The notes under the pieces are model-generated. The model was not told the origin of the DNA. It did no database searches and worked only from the letters and a program-made list of their open reading frames with translations. DNA of 64,000 nt, taken from Aureococcus anophagefferens. Its lineage: Eukaryota > Sar > Pelagophyceae > Pelagomonadales > Pelagomonadaceae. Where the stretch lies: positions 517,384-581,383 of the forward strand of contig NW_008705572.1 in the NCBI RefSeq assembly GCF_000186865.1, read 5' to 3'. Made by a program: the position numbers and the translations under genes. Below are positions 18,901 to 27,300 of this stretch, one piece after another. Within the stretch, counting starts at the first letter, position 1, and every line of letters begins with the position of its first letter.

Positions 18901-19619
18901 AACGTGCCGCCGCCTCCTCCGAAAGGTAGACCGCCGCCGCCGCCGAAGACCGTCGAAGAAGCCGCGCCGGCGCCGCCGAACGCGGGCGCCTGGCTCGCGC
19001 CGCCAAAAGGCGTCGCCGCGGATCCGAAGGGCGCTTGCGTAGCCGGCGGGGGCGGAGCCGCCGCGGTCAACCCGGCGCCGCCGAACTGAGGAACGCTTCC
19101 GCCGCCGCCGAAGGGCGTCGAAGAAGCCGCGCCGCCAAACACGGGGCGCTGGCTCGCGCCGCCGAAGGGCGTCGCCGCGGATCCGAAGGGCGCTTGCGTA
19201 GCCGGCGGGGGCGGAGCCGCCGCGGTCGCAGCGCCGAACTGAGAAACGCGTCCGCCGCCGCCGAAGGGCGTCAAAGAAGCCGCGCCGCCGAACGCGGGCG
19301 CCGTGCCCGCGCCGCCGCTCTCGAACGGCGCGCCGGGGCCTTGCACGTCAACGACGTCGCACTCGGATAAATGCGAGACCGACGGCGGAGGGCGGGGGCC
19401 CAAAGCGAGAGAGGCATCGATGCGATCCCGTTCGTCGCACTTGTAGCACCGGACGATCTTGCTCCCGCACAATCCAAAGAATGTTGTTTTGCGAATTTGG
19501 ACATCGTTATGGTCCTTACACACGCCCTTCTTGTGGTAATAGATCTCCAGATCGTGCGCGTTCGTCGGCGCTTTGTGCTCTGTTTTGCCATGGTACTGAA
19601 GGCTCGCCTCCGCTCCCAT
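15939..19619 (-). CDS. FG-rich / double LOTUS-like / 14-WD40 protein
   Basis: A 1226-aa protein; Met at 19619 (MGAEAS, myristoylation context) is preferred over an upstream Arg/His-rich extension. Residues 28-62 are Cys/His-rich (VCKDHND, FGLCGSKIVRCYKCDERDR). Residues about 96-260 are nucleoporin-like FG repeats (ATPFGGASQ, PAFGGAG). Two related domains follow (about 280-350 and 403-490): LAPAFKKAYGKDLPLYG...MKVLLQML and LPAAFKKVHGVPLPLYG...MKVLLEIL, with the helix pattern of LOTUS/OST-HTH RNA-binding domains, each ending GDWPGAYVSRAA. From about 590 on there are 14 WD40 repeats (VTASxDKTAKVWDL type), enough for two seven-bladed propellers. Inferred: scaffold of an RNA or nuclear-pore-type granule. 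The LOTUS call is by pattern only. Confidence 0.75.
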   Translation of the reverse strand: MGAEASLQYHGKTEHKAPTNAHDLEIYYHKKGVCKDHNDVQIRKTTFFGLCGSKIVRCYKCDERDRIDASLALGPRPPPSVSHLSECDVVDVQGPGAPFESGGAGTAPAFGGAASLTPFGGGGRVSQFGAATAAAPPPPATQAPFGSAATPFGGASQRPVFGGAASSTPFGGGGSVPQFGGAGLTAAAPPPPATQAPFGSAATPFGGASQAPAFGGAGAASSTVFGGGGGLPFGGGGGTFGTGGPASSSSAPFGGGVGGSVFAGPSRPKAAAPKGSLNPDHCTASPAELQNLAAHVIELCGAERTGSIMVSNLAPAFKKAYGKDLPLYGVTMKVLLQMLPGVVVGGDWPGAYVSRAAAAAAHPKAGAPKKKKAVSPKPPGVAAEAGAGLAAAPPPPNAAAPKLSLNPKNCHASPAQLQALAGQVLELCDAADSGSIFASGLPAAFKKVHGVPLPLYGVEKMKVLLEILTLYGVAVNGDWPGAYVSRAAVHPKAAAAPPRGLPREHRDDDDKRFDEDTELAMRETAENLPLAPGQPWQAEAPFSKRNSEDCSAHSEAEICREVDHASAALQSNSPQSSTRSVDDVGDGHTEYVTSVCFAGNERGLSASRDCTAKLWDLANGVCIHTLEGHTDRVTAVCAYGGEKGCAITASKDKTAKVWNLVTGECVLTLEEHHTQAVESVCVTPDGTRLVTGSRDRTAKVWDLETGICVATLSGHAKAVSSVCVTHDARLAVTASEDFKAKIWEVATERCVTPLGGVRGHAGIIHAVCLTLGEDRVLTASGDKTAKVWHIANGVCAHTLEGHKDNVNAVGVTPNDYALTASGDKTLRLWKLDDGTCIRGYPIEGHTMPISSVSVSKDGNFALTGSRDKTTKVWNLLDASCIRKLDGHAKANGAESKFVGPLRQPPATSTHRSFVNAVCVTPDGCYALTGSNDKSAKLWNLLDGECSLDLPHKNYVTDVCVSPDGQRALTGSCDNTAKLWDLKTGNCLRPLVGHSGVVRAVCFTLDGTHAVTGSADKTAKIWDLATDDFLFTLEGHGDYVNSVCVVDNARVLTASRDATAKVWRLDTGKLLRTLERHEHYPEGHEHYIESICVTPDGNRALTASRDYSAKVWHIDTAKCVLTLEGHTDWVNDICVTPDGKRALTASGDNSAKVWNLVDGTCILTLEGHTYWVNGICVTPCGKRAITASQDKTARVWNLEEEMQTQLRLHADNGSQEASLLGRWLSRS

Positions 19620-19886
19620 GATGCGGCGCCGCTCGGTGTGCCTCAGGGCGTGCGCAGGGACGGCGCGACGAAGGTGAAGAGCTGCAGTGAGCAAAGGAGG
19701 TGCGACTGGACCCCGCGATGTATAAGCCTCGCGATTAGGCGCTGAGCATTTGCCGCTGGCGACAGCCGTATGCTTACACTGCTCCCCGCATTCCGCGCCC
19801 CTCGACCTCGGGTCTCCCTCGCGCTCGTAGAGACCCCTTCAGCCTCTCCCACGATCTATCTATACACGTCCCTCGCGGGACCGCCC

Positions 19887-21335
19887 CTAGTAGTCGCCGT
19901 CGTCCTCGTCGTCCTCGAAGTAGTCGTCGTCGTCGCCCTGGTCGTCCTCGAAGAAGGCGCCGCGGAGCGAGTTCTCGAGGTCGCGGCGCGCCTGCTCGCG
20001 GGCCGCCTCGAGCTCGCGGCGCGCCTGGTCGCGGAAGGCCTGGAGGCCCTGGTGCGTCGTCGGCGCCGGGAAGGACGCGTTCGCGAGGCGCGCGCGGCCT
20101 TGCGCGATCGCGGCGCGGCAGAGCGGATTCGTCGCGTAGGTGTGGGGCACCGGGCGGAGGCTCGGTTCGCAGATGCAGGCGTGGCTCGTCGACTTGCACG
20201 TCGCCGTGCTCGCCGCGGTGAAGAGGCCCCCGGACGTCTTCTCGAGGAACGCGCAGCAGCACCGGTGGCCGTCGTCCGCGCGGCAGGCGCCGGGCCCCGC
20301 CTTCGGGCACACGCAGGCGTGCGCGCGCGCGCGGCACGACGACTGCTTGCCGAAGAAGGTGTCGCAGAGCGCGTCGCAGGCGCAGGCGTGCTTCCCGGTG
20401 GCGAGGCACGACGCGGGGTCCTTGGAGCTCGCGCACGAGCACGCGTGCTTCTTCGCGCGGCACTTGGCGACGCTGTCCTCGACGCAGGTGCAGGCGTGCG
20501 CCGCGGCCTTGCACAGCGCCTGGCCGTCGAATAGGCAGGAGCACTCGTGCACCGCGGCCCGGCAGACGCGCGTCGACTTGCCCGCGACGAACATGGACGC
20601 CGCCTTGGTCGCGCAGACGCACGCGTGGTCGCCGCCGAAGCGGCACGGCGCCGTGCCCTGGAGCGTCTGGCGCAGCTCGGGGCAGGCGCAGCCGTGGCGG
20701 TCCGTGTCGCCCGCGGGGCACTTGAGCAGGCGCGCCGTCGCCGTGATCGGGTAGCGCTCCGTCGCCTTGATCGCGCACGTGCACGGGCCCTTGTAGGGCA
20801 TCGGCGCGCGCTCCGGCTCCGGCTCCGGCGCCGCGGCGCGGGCGCGCTTCGGCGGCGGCGGCGCCTTCTCCGGCGGCGACGCGTCCGCCGGCGGCGCCGC
20901 GCGCTTGGCTGCGGGCTTCTTCGGCGCGGGCTCCTTCCTCGCCGCGGGCTCGGCCTTCGGTGCGGGCGCCTTCTTCTTGGCCTTGGCCGCGGGCGCCTTC
21001 TTCTTGGCCTTGGCCGCGGGCGCCTTGGCCGCGGGCTTGGCCTTGGTCTTGGCCGCAGGCTTCTTCGGCGCCGGCTCGCGGGCCTCGCGGAGCTCCAGGT
21101 CGTAGGCCATGCGCGCGTTCTGGTCGCAGAGAACTTCTTTGGCGTTCGCGAGCTTCTTGAACGCCGCCGCGTTGCCGCCCTTGTCGGGGTGGACCGTGCG
21201 CGCGAGGTCGCGGTACTCGCGGCCGATGTCTTCGGCGCTCGCGTCCTCGTCGACGCCCAGGACCTCGTAGTGCGTGGGGGCGCCGAGGATGCTCTTGATG
21301 AGGCGCTTAACGGCGGCGCTCTCGCCGCGGCTCAT
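19887..21335 (-). CDS. J-domain protein with nine C-x(4-7)-H-x-C-x-C repeats
   Basis: A 482-aa protein. Residues about 19-82 are a DnaJ domain (HYEVLGVDEDASAEDI, HPDKGGN with the invariant HPD), so it should stimulate an Hsp70. A Lys/Ala/Pro linker of KKKAPAAKA units (about 90-165) looks like a histone-H1-like or nuclear-targeting segment. Residues about 190-385 hold nine Cys-His units such as CRAAVHECSC, CKAAAHACTC, CRAKKHACSC, CRARAHACVC and CKSTSHACIC, each able to supply three Cys and one His. A helix (ARRELEAAREQARRDLE) and an Asp-rich end follow. The units are shorter than NFX1 fingers (H-x-C-x3-C) and I cannot assign them to a named class; metal binding is inferred. Confidence 0.8.
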   Translation of the reverse strand: MSRGESAAVKRLIKSILGAPTHYEVLGVDEDASAEDIGREYRDLARTVHPDKGGNAAAFKKLANAKEVLCDQNARMAYDLELREAREPAPKKPAAKTKAKPAAKAPAAKAKKKAPAAKAKKKAPAPKAEPAARKEPAPKKPAAKRAAPPADASPPEKAPPPPKRARAAAPEPEPERAPMPYKGPCTCAIKATERYPITATARLLKCPAGDTDRHGCACPELRQTLQGTAPCRFGGDHACVCATKAASMFVAGKSTRVCRAAVHECSCLFDGQALCKAAAHACTCVEDSVAKCRAKKHACSCASSKDPASCLATGKHACACDALCDTFFGKQSSCRARAHACVCPKAGPGACRADDGHRCCCAFLEKTSGGLFTAASTATCKSTSHACICEPSLRPVPHTYATNPLCRAAIAQGRARLANASFPAPTTHQGLQAFRDQARRELEAAREQARRDLENSLRGAFFEDDQGDDDDYFEDDEDDGDY

Positions 21336-21554
21336 GCTCGCGTGGTGGCGCTTCGCGGCGCAGCGGTCGAGGGTCGGGGAGGCGCGCTGCGCGACGCGGC
21401 GGACGACGGTGTTAGTGGCCGAGGGGGCGCGTGACGGCAGCGCTGGGTCGAGGGACGAGGCCCCAGGCGGCGGACCCAGTCGAGCTCTGCTTCGAAGCTT
21501 CGCGAATCCTCACGATAGGGGCGGACCGAGAGTCAACCACGGACAAAAGATCCG

Positions 21555-21967
21555 ACAACATGACGGGGTGGGTGGGTGGGTCCGGAGGTCGGGTTTCAAA
21601 AACCCAAAGTGTACTTAAAGGGTACTTGTAACGCGCGCGCGCGCGCGCGGAGGCCGCGCGCGTCTCGCGTCCCGCGCCGCACCGGGAGTCGGGAAGAGGT
21701 GCCATGGAGCACGGCGGTGTCCTCGTCGAGTCGGGCCGCGCCCGGCGTGCGTCGGGTGGCCCGCGGCCGCACGGTGGCGGCTCCTGCCGCGGCACCGGCG
21801 ACTCCCGGTCGACCGCGGCGCCGCGCGCGCGGTGTGGCAATTCAGCGATCGCCCAGCGGCGCGCGGCGCGGCAACTTGAAGGCAACCAACGACGAAGGAG
21901 CTCGTTGATTGGCCGGGAGGTGGGTGGGTGGGCGCCGGTGGCCGGCACCAAAAATCCGTCATGTTGT
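21555..21967. mobile_element. 413-bp inverted-repeat (MITE-like) element
   Basis: A perfect 12-bp inverted repeat, ACAACATGACGG at 21555-21566 and CCGTCATGTTGT at 21956-21967, bounds a non-coding stretch in a gene-poor gap. Both ends also carry a (GGTG)3 tract just inside, but in the same orientation, and a GC alternation lies at about 21633-21650. No target duplication is clear. The whole of 21336-22546 shows no gene I can support. Confidence 0.35.
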
Positions 21968-22546
21968 TTGGTACTTTTTTTTGGGTAGCCCCCTGGGCGG
22001 ACAGTGAAAGTCGACCGGCGGTGGACCGTCGAGTTCGACCTTGCGGTCACTTGCGATGGATAGCCGACTTCTAACTGATACTTAGAGAGTCTGGGTTCGC
22101 GTAAATCGACCTCGATCTCGCGGAGCTACGACCTCGCAAAGTCTCGATTTTCCTCCCGCGCGGGCAAAACGCGGTCGCGTGTACGAGGCGCTCCGGCGAC
22201 TTTGGGCTGGCGTGGGCGCACTCGAGTCGATATACATGTCGTCGGAACCCATCGCGCAGCCGTCCGACGCCTGTAGCCCGCGAGGACGCGTTGTGGCCCA
22301 TCGCCTCGTTTCCAGGCGAGAAACGCCAATCCCGTCTCGCGCCTGTGCCAGCGCAGACGCCACGAGCGGTAGGCGCAGCGCGTGTTCCCGCGCCTCGTAG
22401 GTCGACCTGGGAGTGCACTGAACACTCGACACGTCGGCGCGACGCCCAGCAGCGCCCAGCGAAGCGATCTAGTTCCAGTGCCTCACCGAAGCCTCACCAG
22501 AGCGGGCGCTCCAGGCGCGCACGAGCAGCGCCGAAGGCTCTGCGGC

Positions 22547-22990
22547 TCAGAGTAGCGGCGCAGGGTACGCAGGAACGGTTCCGAACGCGCGGCGACGTGA
22601 TTCCGCGCCGACGGGAGGCGCCTGGCGTCGACCCGCGACGTCCCGAAGCGCTTTGTCGAGGGCCGCCACCACTGCTGTCGGCACCATGCATTCGCGGTCT
22701 TGAATACCAAAGAGGATTGGGAAGTCCACTTGCAGAGTGTAGTACCAGACTCCACTATCCGCTCCACTTGAGGCAGCTATGAGTTCGGCTTGCATTGTGC
22801 TCCCTGCAGTGATTGTCTGACGTTTGGAAGACCATTGTACTAAGTTTCCAAAACAATAGAAACAGAGGTTCTATCTGTGCTAATACTGTTTTGACTATGT
22901 CCTCTGTGTCAACAGACTCTCCCTTTATTTTCAAGGCTTTGCCTCTAATGTCACTTAGTACGGTCTTCTGTTTTGCTTCAAGTATCTGCA
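22547..22990 (-). pseudogene. Ty1/copia-type RNase H remnant
   Basis: On the minus strand a frame reads VQWSSKRQTITAG, MQAELIAASSGADSGVWYY and ECMVPT. These match the copia RNase H core (W-S-KRQ, then the acidic A-E-L/Y catalytic helix, then a W-x-x-x-L helix). Upstream the homology continues in another frame (SISTDRTSVS) after a stop and a frame change, so the copy is dead. No reverse transcriptase or integrase remains upstream; the similarity stops near 22990. Downstream the frame runs into GC-rich host-like sequence at about 22640. Confidence 0.65.
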
Positions 22991-23003
22991 ATGAGGGGGA
23001 GAG

Positions 23004-23666
23004 ATGACGTCCGAAGGTGGCGAGAAAGAGGCCGCCGAGAAACGCGTTGCAAAGCTAGTCGCGGAAGCGGCGGAAGCTGACCACAGATTCCTCGCAGTCA
23101 TGGGGATGACTGGCTCAAACCTTATACACTCACCTTTTCCAGCCTTAAATGCATTACTAGCACCCCAATACGAAGACGACATCGTTAAGGAATGCATCTG
23201 CGAAAAGGTCGACCCAGATGAAGAGAAAAGTATTTACAAGTGGATGACGTCCCACAGCTTTGACTCACAAGTAGCCACCGCCCTATGGACACAATATAAT
23301 GCCGGCGCAGACTCTGGATGGTTTGCAGAAAACTTACTAGTCCATCACTCTGTCTCACTTCTGAATCCTCAACCAAGCAATGAGAATCAAGACGGACCCA
23401 GCGCTTCAGTGAAGTCCAAACTGACTGTTGCCCGGACTCTCTATAGACAAGAGATGGCTAGAAGAGCTACTAGATTGGTGCAAGATCATCGCAGGCGTGG
23501 ACTCTCTCCACCCGTTCCATACTGTCAACCTACATCTAACATAACCTCACCGTTTGTACTAACCGATCATAAGTACGCTTCCTTGGCTACTTGTATCGAA
23601 TGTGTCATGTTGAGCATAGTATTTCTTTGGGTCATGAGCAATCCCCAAAGTAATCACACTGGTTGA
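23004..23666 (+). CDS. Hypothetical protein inside the AT-richer island
   Basis: A 220-aa frame from an ATG at 23004 with codon use much less GC-biased than neighbouring genes. The N-terminal 30 residues are charged and helical (GGEKEAAEKRVAKLVAEAAEA). The middle contains YKWMTSHSFDSQVATALW. The C-terminus has one hydrophobic stretch (LATCIECVMLSIVFLWVM) that could span a membrane. No zinc knuckle, protease or polymerase motif is visible, so it is not recognisably gag or pol, although its neighbour is a copia relic. It may be an element-encoded accessory frame or a chance frame. Confidence 0.35.
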   Translation: MTSEGGEKEAAEKRVAKLVAEAAEADHRFLAVMGMTGSNLIHSPFPALNALLAPQYEDDIVKECICEKVDPDEEKSIYKWMTSHSFDSQVATALWTQYNAGADSGWFAENLLVHHSVSLLNPQPSNENQDGPSASVKSKLTVARTLYRQEMARRATRLVQDHRRRGLSPPVPYCQPTSNITSPFVLTDHKYASLATCIECVMLSIVFLWVMSNPQSNHTG

Positions 23667-24311
23667 GTGTATCAATCTTTTAACTCACACATATCAAGGA
23701 AGGTCTTCTGAAGAACGTGTACTTAGCAGATACTCGATTCCCATCTACTTCATTCGCTTAATTGACTCCATTCATGATGAAGCTGAAGTCCACTATCATT
23801 TGGGATTTACACGGAGTTTCAATCCAGGGGGAGTAGAGAGATAGAGAGATTTCTATCTTCATCTTCAGTGAACAGTGAACTGCATCTTGATGTTGCAGTG
23901 CACCTTACCCCACTGCGCTCCTACTGCGTATCCTGCTAGTTTTCCCTTCCCTTCCTTAATTCATTCTAATCCAGTTTCAAGTCTTATAGACAGCGAACTG
24001 AAGGAGTGACTGCCAAGCAGGCACAGAGTGCATAGCGCTCTTCTGTGTCTGTGGTGTCTGTCTGGTTAGCGTCACAGCGACGTGCCAGGTAGCACCAGGC
24101 TCAGCGAGGTTGCACAGTCGCCGGACAGTGCACCTGCTGGATAGTAGTTTGACTGACGTCATAGCGACGTTAGGAAGCTAGTAAACTATCCTAACTTTCT
24201 ACGGACCCAGCCGAAGCGGCCCCGAAGCGCCCGGGCTTCACTGTCCGCCCCTACTCACGATGTTGGCGTGCACCATAACCTCAACGAGGGGTGACGACCT
24301 TATGCCATCCC

Positions 24312-27300
24312 TCACGCGACGACGCAGCCGCCGTCGTTGGCGGGGCGCTGGCCGCCCCGGTGGGGCGCCGGCCCGTCGTCGTCGTCGTCGCTCGGCTCCT
24401 CGACCTTCGCCGCGCGGCGCTTCGTCTTCTTCGGCGTGGCCCCGGACGGCGGCGGCGCGGCGGCCGGCGGCGCGCCGCCGTGGGCGACGGCGAGGGCGTC
24501 GGCGAGCTCGCGCATCTTCGCGCCGATGACGCCCTCGACGTCCTTGTAGATGCTCGCCGTGTTCGCGACGCCGATGCCCGTGCCGTCCGCGAGGCACACA
24601 GTCGCGTTGTCGAGCTTGATGTCGTTGACGTGGCGCATGCAGTCGTCGATGGTCAGCGCCGCGTCGTAGAAGGCCGCGGCCACGGGCTTGGTCTGGCCGA
24701 TGCGGTGGCAGCGGTCCACGGCCTGCTCGTGGACCTGGGGGTTGAACCAGCGGTCCGTGAAGACGACCGTCGTCGCGCGCGTGATGTTGAGGCCCGTGCC
24801 GCCGCTGTGGACCGTCGCGAGGAGCACGTCGGCGCCGCCGGCGCGGAAGTCGTCGAGGACCGCGCCGCGCTCGTCCGCCCTTACGTCGCCGTCGAAGCGC
24901 AGGCTCGAGACGCCGTGCGCGTCGAGCATGGCCTCCGCGAGGTCGGACACGCCCTTGTAGAAGGTCCAGAAGACGACGGCCTCGCCGCGCGCCACGGCCT
25001 TGCGGACGGCGGCGACGGCGGCGACGAGCTTCGCGCTCGCGCGGAAGCCGCCGTGGACCTCGGCGCAGTAGAGCGGGCCGTCGCCCATCTGCGCGCGGCG
25101 CAGGAGGTCGCCGCAGCGCGGGCAGCCCGCGCCCGGCGCGAGCTTCGCGGCGCAGCACCGGTGGATCATGTGGCCGGGGAACGCGCAGGCGCCCCCGGGG
25201 AAGGGCACGAGCGGCTCGCCGGCGGGCACCTTCGCGTAGGCCGCGGGCGCGGACGCCGCGAGCTCGTCGTCGTCCGCGTCCTTGGCCTCCTCGCCGTCGT
25301 CGAGGTCGATGGCGTCCGTCGCGCGGCCGCCGGAGCCGACGGCCTCGGCGCGCGCGCCGACGCGCGCCGCGGAGCCCATCTGGAGCAGGCCCGCGCGGTC
25401 CGCGTCGTCCGCGGCCTCGACGAGCGACTGGTGGCATACCTGAGAGTTACAGTGGTGTTGGTGGAGGAGACGCCGACGGACGCGGCGACCTACGACGCAC
25501 TGGTCCGCCTTCCAGCAGGCGAGGCGCTTCGCGCGGCGCCGCGACTTCGAGAAGAGCTTCGTGAGCTCGCGGCCGTTGCGCGGGAGCACGGAGTGGACCG
25601 TCGCCATGCGCATGAGCGTCATGATGGAGAGGAGCAGCTTGAAGAGCTTGATCTTCTCGCGCTTCTCCAGACCCTGTTCCGCGAGCCGCGCGAACTTGCT
25701 CAGGACGTCGAAGAACGCCGCCTGCAGCGGCACGTAGCAGTAGAGCTCCGCGAGGCTCGGGGTCACGGGCAGCGACCGCACGACGCGCGGGGGCAGCTGC
25801 TCCGAGAGGACGCTCTTGTCGCGGCGCAGGAGGCCGCGCGGGCGCCACGTCGCGACGGCCTTCTGGACCGCCGCGGTCTTCGCGGGCGACTCGTGGGTCG
25901 CGCAGGCGTCGACCCACCACGCCTTCGTCGCCGCGTCCTGCCGCGCGTCGAAGAACGACACGAGCGCGGCCATGTCCTGGGGCCCGTTGTTGTAGGGCGT
26001 GCCCGTCGCCGAGACGCAGAACTTCGAACTGTGGCCCAGCAGCGCGGCGCCGATGCCCCACTTCGACGTCGCGTTCCGGAGGAAGTGCGCCTCGTCGATG
26101 ATGACCGTCGTCGACGAGCAGGCGACGCGGCGCGCGGCGCCCTCGGCCTTGGCGGCTTCGGCCTTGACGACGGCCGACGAGCGCCCGCCGCCGAAGAAGA
26201 AGCCGGCGACGAGGCGCCGCACGCAGTCGGCCTCGGTCTCGCCCTTGTGCAGGAGCGTGTTCTTCTCGCCGCGCTTCGCCTTGCCCGCGGCGCTCCGGTA
26301 CTGCGCGAAGAGGTCGGGCAGGAGCGCCGCGGCGCGCGGGAAGAGCGGCGACGCGAGGCTCGCGCCGTCGAGGGCCGCGTCGTAGGCGCCCTGGACCTCG
26401 GTCTGCAGCGTGTAGCGCGTCAGGAGCACCCAGGTCGCGCCGCGCGCGACGGCCGACTCGTAGCGCGCGACGCGCGACTTGAAGGCGCCCTTGTAGACGT
26501 GGACCTTCGACGCCGCGGCGACGACGCCGCGCAGCAGGTGCTCGCGCCACTGCGTGAGCACGGCGTCGTTCGGCGCGACGACGAACGTCGGCAGGTCGTC
26601 GTCGCCCGTGGCGCGCGATACGGCGTCGCGCAGGACCGCGCCGGCGAGGCACTCGACGGTCTTGCCCAAACCCATGACGTCGGCCAGGAGCACGCCGCGG
26701 CCGACGAAGGGCGGCGCGGCGCGGAGGACGCCCTCGAGGTCGCCGCCCAGGTCGTCGCGCGGCCAGCCCCGCGGCAGGCCCGCGCAGAGCCGCGCGGCCT
26801 CGGGCTGGTGCGTCTTCAGCGAGAAGCCGAAGCCGCAGTGCCAGAGCACGCGCTGCAGGAGCCGGTCCGCGTCCGTCCGCAGCGTCGCCAGGTGCGCCGC
26901 GCGGTCCGCGCCGTCCACGCGCCGCTTCTTCTTCGCCGCCGGCTGCGCCGTGAGGTCGACGACCGAATCCTCCGAGTCGGACCCGAGGTCGTCGACGGCG
27001 CCGGCTTTCTCCGCGGCCTCGCGGGCCCGCCGCGCGCGCTCCGCCTCGGACAACGTCTCGCCCACCTCGAAGTCGTCGTCGTCGCCGGCGCCGGTGTCCG
27101 CGAGGACGAGCTGGGCCGCCGCCGCGAGCGAGCGGAGCTCGCTCTTCTCCGCGACGCCCGCGAGCGACCCGCCGCCGTGGACGACGAGCGTGCGCAGCTC
27201 GCGGACGGACAGATCCTCGAGGGGCTCGGCGGCCAGCGCCAGCGCGTCGCGGCGCGAGTCGACGTCCGTGCGGGGCGCCGGGGCGGGCGCCGCCGCGACG

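Larger units (their letters stand above)
22547..24240. mobile_element. AT-richer, retroelement-derived island
   Basis: From about 22640 the base composition falls sharply compared with the very GC-rich genes on both sides, and returns near 24200. The left part carries a decayed Ty1/copia-type RNase H on the minus strand; the middle carries one open frame of the same unusual composition; the right part has a polypurine tract (gggggagtagagagatag at about 23830) and short repeats. I cannot define LTRs. It reads as an old or foreign insertion. Confidence 0.5.

Noticed and set aside
21566..21938. GGTG/GGGT tracts as telomere-like sequence
   Set aside because: There are only three to four units, not a telomeric heptamer or hexamer array, and they are internal to a possible MITE.
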